Assembly: GCA_003342895.1 (NCBI GenBank)
Contig: PTFA01000011.1
Coordinates: 7,465,081 to 7,529,080, forward strand
DNA length: 64,000 nt
From: Casuarius casuarius
Lineage: Eukaryota > Chordata > Aves > Casuariiformes > Casuariidae
Direction of reading: 5' to 3'
The notes under the pieces were generated by a model. The model was not told the DNA's origin and did not search any database. It was given only the letters and a program-made list of their open reading frames with translations. Positions 24,833 to 36,022 of this stretch are shown piece by piece (position 1 is the first letter of the stretch; each line of letters opens with the position of its first letter). A program made the translations under genes and the position numbers.

Positions 24833-27480
24833 GTATTCTATCTATTTATTTGGTTGTTTATGTATAAGCAAGTAACAGATGAGTTTTAGAGGTTTAGTGG
24901 GCTTTTTCACTGAAACAGCATTCACGTGACTGTTCTGTTCCCTTCAAGAAATGAAAGAATTGCAAACGCCAGTCTTATTTTGAGATCTAAATGAAGTATT
25001 CTTTAACAATTCAATTCAATGTGAAAAAGTTTGTGACCAGAAATTAAACACAGCAATTGTACTGGCTGCTATACATGGAAAATGAAAAATAAAGGATGAG
25101 TTTGGATAGCACTCATCTCTCCCAATCTTTCTAGTGGTTGTTTCTGAAGAATTGGTGAGCCCTGAGTGAATTTTATTACTTTCCACTTTACTGGCAAAAG
25201 AGGGAAAAACATAACAAAAATATAAATATTTATTACAAATATTGGCTGAAAACTTTAAAATTAAGAACTTTTAAAAAAAAAAAAAATTCTAGTAAAAGAT
25301 TTAAGTAACCTACCTTCAACTCTCTCCTTTACATAATAGAGGTTGACTTCCTATTTCCTATGACTTTTACAGTAAAAGTCAACAGAAGTGTTCAAAAGAA
25401 GACCTGTGATATGCTTTTGAAAGAGAATTGAGTTGACCAGATTCCTTTTGAGTACCTATTTACCTTTTTTTCCTCTGAGTCAGGGACATAATGTTCATCT
25501 CAAGCACAAGAGCAGAGTCCCAGTCCTGGTAAAAACTGTTAGGTGCTACTTGGCAATGTGTATTATTCTGTGATTGTCTTTTATGAAAGGTGTCCTTGCC
25601 TGTCTGATAGTGAATCTTCATCCTAAAGGCATGACATATGCCATTACTTTCATTATTATTATATTTCATGCTGGATTTTATCAATTATGTTTTGCATACC
25701 ACACCATTTTTTGTTTGTTTTGGAATTGCATACTTGAGTGGAAGTTGTATATACATNTATTTAATTAAAAAACAAACAAACAAAAAACTAGCTGTGAGGA
25801 TTACAGAAGACACCAGAACAATGCATGAAAAGCAGGGTAGATGCATTGAATTTCTTCTACTCCCTTATTTTATTTTGTTTATATTTATATTGTCAGTGTG
25901 ATGCACATGAGGGACTGGAACAATCCTGACTCCTCCTACACAGTAATGGGTTATAAGCTAGCTATTACCAATCAGAGCACAGGACCTCATGGTTATAAAA
26001 CATGTATGAAAATATCACCTCAATGCTAATAGCTGTCAAAAAAATGAATACAGTGCTTCAAATTCATACGAAAGGAATGGAGAGCAAAAAGTAAAGTCAG
26101 TAGGCCACTGTAGTATTTCACGGTTCACTTGCATCTTGACTATTGGATGCAGATTTGGTCCTATCTCAAAAGAGAGATACATAACTGGAAAAAATGTTGA
26201 GAGGGTTGGCAGGAATTATAGAAGGTATGGAGTGGCTTTCATAAGAACTAAATAGCCTAAGACTCTTCACTGTAGAAATGAGATCACTGGGCAGGAGGGG
26301 AATGACAGCGATTTAAAATCATGGCTGGCATGGGGAAAGTGAATAAGGAACAGCTGCTCTCTCTTCTAAGGGAAGATTAGGGGACATTAAATGAAACATG
26401 GAGGCCAGATTCTGAGTAAAGAGAAGAGGTGTTTCTGCCCCATCCCGCTGGTGTAAAGCAAAATTCTGGAACTCCTTGTCATACGATGCTGCGTTTGTTA
26501 AAAAATCAGGTGAATTCAGAAGGCATTTAATGTATTTTTTTGAAGGCTCTGAAATACTACTGTGCTGCCTATGTCTCAAAGTACCTGAGCTGTGATTGTT
26601 AGGAAAACGTTTTGGGGAAGTATTGCTAGGTAAATGTCTAACAGGCAAACATGCTTTATTTTGGGCATCTGCTATTGGCCTGTTTTTTGGAGCCAGTATG
26701 GTAAGCTAGGTGGACAGGTGGTCTGATCTCATACAGTTGCACTTAATAAATATATATTGCCTTAATTGCCTAGGAACTTTCAAGAATTACTTTATTTTTT
26801 TACCTAATAAAATCACCTGATTATGTCACTACATTATGAGTTTGAAAACTAAAGGAAATTGGCTCTCTTCAGCTAGACTTTCTTTACAACTCCTCTTTCC
26901 CTGCGGAAACTAGTGAGTTTTCATAATAGAGTATAAAATGAGAATTGAGCTGACTGAACAAAAATTGTCTATTTACATACAAACACCCCAAAACGTTTTC
27001 AACTGCCTGCATACTAATATATTAAAATAACCCTGGTTGCACAGCATTTGGGTGGCCTTTTTTAAGGGGTAAACACCAGCAAGTTAGTAATTCAGTAACT
27101 GTTTTTAGATAGATTTACTAGTCTATTTTTCTCTTGAAAATTCCCAGAAATCTCAGAAAACCAATGACATTCTTAGTAATATACAAACAACATGTTGTGT
27201 TAACTCTGAATCTTTAAATCAGGAATATTGTTAATAGCCATTTATTTGTATTTCCCAGGAACTTAAGATGTTTTAAGTCTTATTTTCTCTTTCTATAAAA
27301 AATTCCAAAGTGGTAGCTCACTTCTTGTTTATTGCATCATACTAACATATTTTACACTTGATGGAGAACACCTGCTTTTAAAAGTTTACATTAGAAACAC
27401 TTCTAGTATATTCCAGTATATCCAAGTACTTCTAGTACAGTCAAGGATTTTTTTCCTTTTATTTTTTTTTATTACTACAG
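24833..27480 (+). other. GBE1: Intron 11 of GBE1 (2.6 kb, phase 0)
   Basis: This GT-AG intron holds an ancient CR1 3' fragment in sense orientation (about 26140-26740). It ends in a long T-rich tract before the exon 12 acceptor. There is an ambiguous base at 25757. The rest is AT-rich unique sequence. Confidence 0.93.
26140..26740 (+). mobile_element. Ancient CR1/L3-like LINE 3' fragment
   Basis: The order of weak matches follows the 3' part of old amniote CR1 elements in sense orientation. It begins with ttggatgcagatttggtcct, continues with agatacataactggaaaaaa, then the stretch around aaatcatggctggcatgggg, then ggaactccttgtcatacgat, and ends near ctaggtggacaggtggtctg and atctcatacagt, the decayed 'gctagatggaccattggtctgac' terminus. 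It is heavily mutated and has no reading frame left. Identification is by eye; a RepeatMasker comparison would settle the subfamily. Confidence 0.65.
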
Positions 27481-27652
27481 GCACTTGTTGGTGATAAGAC
27501 ATTGGCATTTCGATTGATGGACGCAGAGATGTATACAAACATGAGTGTGCTCTCCCCACTTACTCCAGTTATCGATCGTGGAATACAGCTTCATAAAATG
27601 ATTCGTCTCATTACTCATGCACTTGGAGGAGACAGCTATCTGAACTTCATGG
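27481..27652 (+). CDS. GBE1: GBE1 exon 12: [12 protein letters not shown] helix region
   Basis: This 172-nt exon begins after a strong pyrimidine tract (attttttttattactacag) and ends ATG G|gtaagt, with the last G starting a split glycine (human 540). The translation starts [20 protein letters not shown] and goes on through [15 protein letters not shown] to the [10 protein letters not shown] and SYLNFM segments. Human Arg515, Arg524 and Tyr535, each mutated in glycogen storage disease IV, are all present. One codon stands out: CGA at 27514-27516 reads Arg in LAFRLMD, where human (Trp493), yeast and plant branching enzymes have Trp as I recall them. SPLTP replaces human TPFTP nearby. The exon is intact and the donor is a strong consensus; it leads into the 29-kb intron 12. 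Confidence 0.97.
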
Positions 27653-30600
27653 GTAAGTAATCCTAGGAACAAGTCTTTCATTTTTCTCCCTCTATAGGAG
27701 GCTTGGCAGGGAAATAAAATGATCTGACATCATCTTACATCCATAGTATTTATCACACTGCTGAAGTTTTGAGCATAAATGTTTTTATAAAGATTTAGTG
27801 CAAAAGGTAATGTGCATTATTTTCCCGTGTGATAGATCTTTATTTTAAGACAAGAAAATAAAGTCAATATGGTTCCTAATTGTAACAGAAATCCCTTTAA
27901 AATGTGGTAAATTCCAGTTCAGGTTACACTGATGTATAGCTCAGACTAGTATTTTATTTGCAGTTCTGCAAGTTTGTCAGATGGTAAGCCGTATCTTACA
28001 TAGCTGGGTCATCTTCCATCTCTGCTCTTCTACTCTCCTAAGTTGTTTAGGCTAACAGTGAATTAACTTATGATAACTCTGAGCTTATTTCAGTTATTAA
28101 CTGCTTAATAATTAGTGCGGGAAGGAATCTTGAATCACTTATTTCCTTATTTTCTAGTGAAGAGCAGGAGCTATATGAAGTAGGCAAGAACACATCAGAG
28201 AGAGGCACATTTTGGTATTGAAGCAAGAGTTTGCAATATTAGTTTCTTTTTGTTCATAAGCTGTAAGATGCAACTGTGGCATTGCTTCCTAGGTGTTATC
28301 ACTATGAGACCATCCAACAGTTGATCTCAGATGATCAGCAAATTACAGCTTATATAGTCATCTTAAGTTGATTGTTCTAAGTTAATTGATGAAGCAATTT
28401 ATACTTTTTTCTTTACTATAATTCTTGCGGCTTTGTAATTTCTCTGCGAAATAGTCCTTGCATTACAGAATTTTAATGGTTATTATAGATAATGTCGTGT
28501 GACAAGTTCTCTATAACAGTTCTGTGTTCCCCACATGAAAAAAAGGCTGTAAGCATGCTTTAAATGACCATTGCAGTTGTCCAGCAATGAAAATGAACAC
28601 TGAAAACTTGTAGAATTTTTAGCCTAATTTTGTTGCCAATTTTTTTCTTAAATATTTTGGATGTGTTTTGCCCTTTTTCCATAATAGTATACTTAAAAAT
28701 ATATATTTCTAATAATTAAAACTGAAAAATATTGATACTGGAATGGTTGAGTTTGATTTAAGCGTATTTGTACTGATACATAACTCTTCCTGGCTATTCT
28801 AAGAACACTCAAATTAGATACTGTATGTATTTTTTACGACAATTACAAATTTTAATGTAGTACAGAAAAATGAATACATTCTATGGTATACTGGTAAAAC
28901 TTGTTTACAACAAAATGCAAAAATTTTACTCTCTAGAGTAAAGAAGAGTGAATTAAATATTTATGAAGTGTGGAGTCAGGGACCAAAATGCGCAAGGTAT
29001 GATGTGTGCTGTTCCATTCAAACTAGTGACAGTACAGTAGTTAAGGAAGCAGATGTTTAGAAAATNTGCCTGCTAAACTGCAGATGTCTCTGCCCCATAT
29101 TGACTTGGTAAGGTGAGAAAAACCATCGGTAATTCAATGTGACATGTTAAATTCAGTGTGTCAATACAGGTTGATTGAATAATTAATACTGTGCATCTTT
29201 GAGTACTGCAGATGTTTCAGTAAATACTTTATAGTTTGCTATATGTAAAAGAAGATTGTAGTAAGTGATGGAGGAGAAAACGTATGCATTCAGAATGCTT
29301 ACAGTCCAGTGTACTTCAAATGCATGTTGTGGCTTACTAGCTGGTTAAGCAAATAAGTGACAAGTAAGTTCTTTAACTTTCTGGTTTGTGAGGATGCTGC
29401 AGATGGGGAAGAGGAGCGTTGGGTGACGGGCAGGAGGGTAGAAGTCTCCTTTTACAACCCCTGGAGAATGCACTCCAGGTACCTCTGGGTTTTCCTAGGT
29501 TGCCCAATAGCTGTCTCATCTTTTCCTGAAAATGAAGATACCAAAGCAACTTGCTACTTCCTCAGTGCTTTGCTCACCTTGAAGGAATAACAACCCCCTT
29601 TTTAAGGGGTACACATTAAAATGAAAACTTGCATTCTCAACTGTATCTTGAATTTATCTTTGAAGATCTGGAGTAAGATTTAATTACACTTATGAATATC
29701 ATCTGTGTTCTGTGCATGCAAGCAGATTCTTGCTGGGAGAAGTTATGCCCCAAGAGACACTGACGCTAAATTTCTCCTGTGACTTTTCGCACTGGATGGT
29801 TCTCTATCCTTGTTACAGATAACTGTAAGAAATCAGTGCAAAAGAAGTTTATCTTTATTTTTCATGTTTCTGGGTATTCAATTATCTTTGAAGGCTTTTC
29901 TGTTCTTTCTCAGTATCCCAGTAATGGCAATCAATGACGTATGAAAGCTTAAATGTGAATTTCTCCAAATGATAAAATTTTCCTATTGGTTTTCTTGTAA
30001 TACAAACTATTAGGAACTGGCTTTCCTTCTGTCTATTTTCAGTTTTATGTGCAGCTTTGCAAGTAATCTCTGGGGTTTCAGGTGCCCATCTGGCAATGAA
30101 GGCTTAACCTAAAAAGGGAAAAAAACTGCATATGCTTGACTGAAAACATGCATGACAGTGATTAACATTTTGCTTTAGTGAATGAATACTCTCTGGAAGG
30201 CCCGTTTGTAGTAAAAGCAATGTTGTTTTGGATATCTGTGCAACATCTAAATGCTCTACTTTCGAAGAGGCCAGGGAACAGCAATCTTGCTGTAGCTGTA
30301 GTTTGTTCAACTCAATTCCTGTATTAGGCTGAGATTTCTACACTGAGACTGATGAGCGGTGGTCAGATAATGTCATAGGACTTTAGGAGAACACAGATGA
30401 TATAAGTTCTTCTCCACAGTGGATTAGTACGAGGACAGGTAATACTCCTAAAGGAGTTTAAACCTCCTCCACAACTGAGCTTTAATGAAGATGTTGACTG
30501 ACAAAATGTACATTGATTGTTTGAACTTAAATGACATTTAAACAAAAAGACACCAACATTCACAATTTGTACCTATAAGTAATAGTAGAAGTCACTTTTC

Positions 30601-33461
30601 TATTGGATAGACTAGTAAAACCTCTATTCATACATAGGTATTTTTGCCAGTAATTGTAATGGGATTGAAATGCAGTATGCATATAATTTTAATCTAATTC
30701 AAAACAGAAGAGGAGGATATGGGAAAATATCTGGGGACTTAGATATTTGCTTTCTCTAATATGGGAATTTGAAAACAAAACCAAAATAAAAATCCCACAC
30801 CTGAAGGAAATAGATCTGTTATTGTCAATTTAACTCCTGTAATATAATAAAACAGCTTANAATTTGAGTCTTTTTACTCCCTAAATTGCTAAACAAGGAT
30901 TCCTAGAAGTTATAAGACTTCTAGAATACTACAGGGATCTTCTGATCTCATCTTGAGAATAAAGCAACCATTTTTGTTGCCCAGTGGACAGTGCTGTTTA
31001 ACTTTGACATACATATTCTCATACTGAATTTCCTGAAATTAATAGTTGAATTTATTACTGCAAAACTGTTGTCTGTACACCCCTTAGAGAGGCTTCACTT
31101 TCCATTCTGTCTTTGAAGAAAAGCTGTAGACATCGGTAATTAATTGTTCCTCTCCCTTAAATGATCCTTTTCTATTCTCTTACCCATTGTCTGTACCCCA
31201 CAAATAGGGGAAAAAGCCCTGCAGGATTTTAAGAGCTCTGCCAGTTCTTCAGCAAACTCGTTTCTATGTTGTCTCCTTATTTTGTGCTTAATCTGCTTGC
31301 CTGTCTAGATTTAGACATGTAATGGGAGCTTCTTNGTTGCCGAGAATTAACAGAAAATCTAGCCCAAGGGGTCTTAAAATAGCATTTTAGGTCTTTGGGG
31401 ATCCTTCATATCGCAAATATTTAGTGTTTTATGCCGCTGTAAGGTCTTGCTTTTCAGCTTGCCAACAATCATTTCCTTGCTTCCTTCTTTGTTTAAAATT
31501 GGTTTAAACTCAAATCTATTGATTTAAATGGAGATTAGTCCCAACGTGAGTCTCTGACACTGTTTTTTTTCATGGCTTTCCTATAATAAAACAACTCTTA
31601 ATTAGGACTCCAGAGATCAAGTCTCTCTCTCTCCCCCGTAGAACAGCATTTTTTATACAGAGGCTAGCAAAAGATTTGTAGTAACTATAAAAAATGTTTG
31701 GAATCATGATCATTGACTGATGGTGTTACAGTTTGGGTTGACATTTACCTCTGTTTCCCTAATATTATCAAATCAATCTGTAATGTTTCCTTTTCTTCCC
31801 ACTTGTTAGTTCATTTGCACAGTGGTTTATCTATATTCTCTGCACCTAGTTTTTTGAATGCCCTAGAACAGTTTCTTCTCTAATGGTTTGGTATAATGAG
31901 ACCTTGTTCTCTCTTTGGCCTTAAAGTAAGTTATGCATCAACTGTTCCTTTAATGAGTATTTTAGAGAACTAAAATAGGTTGTTTTTAAAGCGAGGAATT
32001 TCACAGTAGACGACTTCTGAGAGGATGTTAAAAAACAGGAAAAAGTGCAGTAGCACCAATATCAGTGTGGGAAATACTAGAACAATTTCCTTTAAGAATG
32101 ATAATGTAAGGTTTGCTATAGAAAATGGCACAGCATAACCTACAGTCTAAATGAGAATGTTACTTAAAATCTATCTTTTGAAAGCTGTGTTTAGCACTAA
32201 GATATTCTTCAGTTTAAATTTCAGTTTCTTTTTAGATGTTGCAAATAAATCCCTTTGAATTCTTACACCATTGTTCTATACATTTTCTTATACTTATTAC
32301 TCCTGTGAACTGGTTTCAATGATTGTGCGATGTTGGGTTTTTTGTTAAATGAAGGCCTAAAAAGTGGGAAAGCACATACTCTTTAAACCAGCTCCCTTCA
32401 GCCAGCTCCTGTGGATAAACAACCCTAATGTGCTCTGTTGACAAAGACTGGGGATTAGGGTCCATATTTTGGAGTGGTCATTCTGCTTAATATGCATTCC
32501 TGAATATACCTGCCAAAAGCACTGTCTGTGTTGCCAGTTCTACCAGGTGCTTTGGTTTCATGGCAGCCTGACAGAAACAATTAGCTTCCTTTTTAAAAGG
32601 GAGAAACAAGAAGGGTGTAATCTGAACTCTTACCTAGAGCTTGGCGTGGACCTCTTGTGCCATAGTGAATGGATCACCTACGACTTTGTTCCGCAGTGCC
32701 TCATATGCCCCGCTCACAACCTGTGGTGAAAGAAAAGAATCCAAATACATAGATTAGGCTTCATTAATTGCCTTGAGAGTCTCTTCTGGAAAGTCTTCTA
32801 GAAGTGCAAGCTGTTAATATGTGTGTTCATTTAGAGCTGATTGAAATAAACTTCATTTGCTCAAAATGCATAATAAGAGGGACTAGGAGAAAAGCAATTA
32901 AAGAGACTCTGTCATAAGTTAAAAATAAAACACCCACACACCCCTCTGTCTAATCTTCCTTGTCTCCCAGCTTCTCCTCACAAAATAAGTGTGTCCAGAT
33001 GGGAATGGGAATTGGTTGTACTTCCTACCAGAGAGAGCAGGGCAGAAAGACGCATATGTATGTGTATTTATATTAAAAACAAACAAAAAAANCCTGCCCT
33101 ACTAGCAGCAGTCAAGACGTGGGATGGTGAAACGGCAGCCACACTATGGTATCTCGAGGCAGGAACCTTGAAGCAGAATCCTTGCTAGTCAGCAACTTCC
33201 TCTGAGAACTGCTCAAGAATTAACAGCTGCTCCAGGAAGAAATTTTAATCATTTGAAACCTGGATATAATTTGTCAGAGTAGGAGAGAGTTACCTCAGTT
33301 TAGAGGATTGTATCTTATGTGATTTTTTTTCTTTCAGAGCAACAGTGGTTTTTCCTTAGTTTAAGTATCTAAGTCCTAAGTCTGCAGTGTGTCAGATATT
33401 CCATTATTATGAGCTAAGTAGATTTGCAGCAAATCAAGCCATTCAGACATTTCAATTCGGT

Positions 33462-33511
<50 letters not shown>

Positions 33512-33532
33512 GATGTATGTATGTATATACAC
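33462..33532 (+). repeat. Compound TA-TG-TA-(TGTA) microsatellite
   Basis: A TA tract, about 14 TG units, a second TA tract and an ATGTATGTATGT tail follow each other in intron 12. The symmetric TA-TG-TA arrangement resembles, but is longer than, the repeat at 23839-23888. Confidence 0.95.
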
Positions 33533-35764
33533 ACTTTTTAAGGGTGAGTAGTTGTATAGTCATTTTTCTATGATTTGCTTTTTAAGCCTGAGTTAGTTTG
33601 GGAATAGCAGAGATTTTTGTTTTGTTTTATGTTCAGTACCATCGTTTAGCTGTTGTGATGTTGTTGAGTTGAGACCTCTGCTGATGTCTCAAGCTTTGTT
33701 CTCAAGCCTCCATCTGTTTGTTACCTTGCATCTTGTATGATTTTTACAGCTCACAGTTCAGACTGTTAACATCTTTCCTGTCACCATATGTGAGTCCATG
33801 GTGACTGGACTGATATGATTGTTCATGCGATGTGGTAACTTGCTGAAGAATAAGAAATGAACTTGCAAAATAGATCTATCGAAGTTATATTAGAAGCTAG
33901 AGTTCCATTTATTTGTATGACTGTTTTCATTTTTTATTGTTTTTATTTTATTGTTTTATCATCTTATTTATTGTTGTTTTGAAGAACAATCAGACTAATA
34001 GCTCTGCATGTATTATAACTTTTGGAACTTATTTTTGAAGACTCTTCTCTCTTCAAACATTCAAAATTATAATTTATTATACAAATTATGACTTAAAGGC
34101 ATGATGCTATGGAAAGCTTTTTTTTTACATCTTTTAGATTTCTAACTCTGCAGGGCACGGCTGTTACTTTGCCCTTTCATCATTGGGTATCTCTCCTTCC
34201 ACTTCACTATATATGGTTGACATTGCTTAACTTCACTTAGCTGTCTTTTATATAAAAAAAGTAGGTAAAGATAAGTCAAAGGACTACAATGTTCTGACTA
34301 AACTATATTTTGTTAGTAGCTTCAATTTCTTCAGCTTGAATTGAAACGAATTGAAAATCAATTGGCTTTTGCCTCACTTTCAGATTCCTTTGCTTTTTTT
34401 ATACAGAATGTCTGTCTTAAAAGTACCTATACAACTTAAGGGGGGATCTGCATGCAAATGCATGTGGGTATACAAGAGGAACTGTTTTAATTGGTCTTCA
34501 GATGTTTTCCAAAATTAAGATTTTTGTAAAGGATAAAGCATTTTTGCCTGTTAATATGCAAGTATGATAATTTTTGTCACTTTGTTAATATATTGAAAAT
34601 TGTATTGTTGTGTTTTTTTTTTTAATACGTGTATATATAGATGATCTAGGAATGTTTCTCTGCTCAGTGATCCATTATGTAAGCAATTCAGTAAGCGTAG
34701 TCTTAAACTTTCTGCATTGTGGTTATGGTGGATTAAAACAAAATGCCTTGAAAGTGGTCCATTCATATAGCCTTGAAGTGTTTTGAAATGTTATTGTAAA
34801 CAGTCCAAAAAAGTTATAAGGAAAATTTCAGTTAATTCATTCTGTAAACTTTTTATTAACTCTTTAGGACTCTAGAAAAGCTTCTGTATGAAGTTTGTAA
34901 AATGTCTTTGTGTGAGGATTTTGCTCACAATGCCACTTCAGAGAAAAAATGATCTAGTGGTTCCCTCTTCTAGAAGAGAGTGCTCTTGGATGTTTTTCTT
35001 ACGTGCATGTGAAGGTTTAGTCTATGAGTTAATTTATTCAGAATGATAGATTGGTTATATTTAGTACAGCTCACCTAAGAGTTCTGCTGCTTCTAATACT
35101 ATGGGGTCCTTGGTTGTTAGATACTGCATGAACGCAAAAGAAAGAAAAATTTTATTTTCAGCTGTCTGTAGATAAGACTGCAGTCTAATATCTACATCTC
35201 TGTTTGAATCGAAAGAATATTTTTCTTTTTGAGAAAGAGTAGGCTTGTTTGTTTTTTTTTCTCAGTTGTACCTTCTTTAATAAATTCATGTAATAATATG
35301 TAGTTTTCCTATAGAAACTAGCTTCTGCTTGGTCACGAAGCATAGGAGTAATGTTTATTTTCTAGTTTATTAGCATTGCTAACGACATGCTTGGTGCAGG
35401 AAGCCAACAATTTCCTGGACAGTAGATGTCTATGGAAGCGGTTTACCTGCTGAAAACCTGGCAGAGTTGCTAAATCCGTGCAAGGCCATTGTTTGAAGAA
35501 TTGTGTATCGATGAGCAGTGACAAAGGGTAAGTGTAATCAATCCAAATAATAGCAAGTATGTTGTTTATGAACTAACAGAACATAAATCATCAGAAAAGA
35601 TGGTTCTTCATTATAGGAGTAAATCTCTTTTGAACTGTGTCTCATCCAAGCGTATCCCTGTGAAAGAAATTGGATCTGCTGAAGAAGGCATCCAACTATG
35701 TTAGTGTCAAGACTTTTGTCTTTTCTCTCCATACTATTCATTATGCTCCATACACTTTTGATCC

Positions 35765-35770
<6 letters not shown>

Positions 35771-35794
<24 letters not shown>
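35771..35794 (+). repeat. Poly(A) run, 24 bases
   Basis: A perfect A run in intron 12 with no recognised retroposed body on its 5' side. Confidence 0.95.
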
Positions 35795-35795
<1 letters not shown>

Positions 35796-36008
35796 CTGTG
35801 AGTACTGATAATTAAAGTTACTTACTTCTGAAACTCCCAAAGCTGAAAAGTAGTGACAGTAGCCAGCTGTGTTTTACTTCTACTTATTGCAGTCTGTCTG
35901 TACTCAGTAATTGCCTGGTCAAAAGAAAAATGTATCAGCTTTGCCCAAAACAGTCTACCAAAGAGCAGAAAAATTCTTACTGATTATACTTTGCAGGCTG
36001 GCTTTTAA

Positions 36009-36022
36009 AGAGAGAGAGAGAG
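36009..36022 (+). repeat. (AG)7 repeat
   Basis: A short AG dinucleotide tract in intron 12. Confidence 0.9.
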
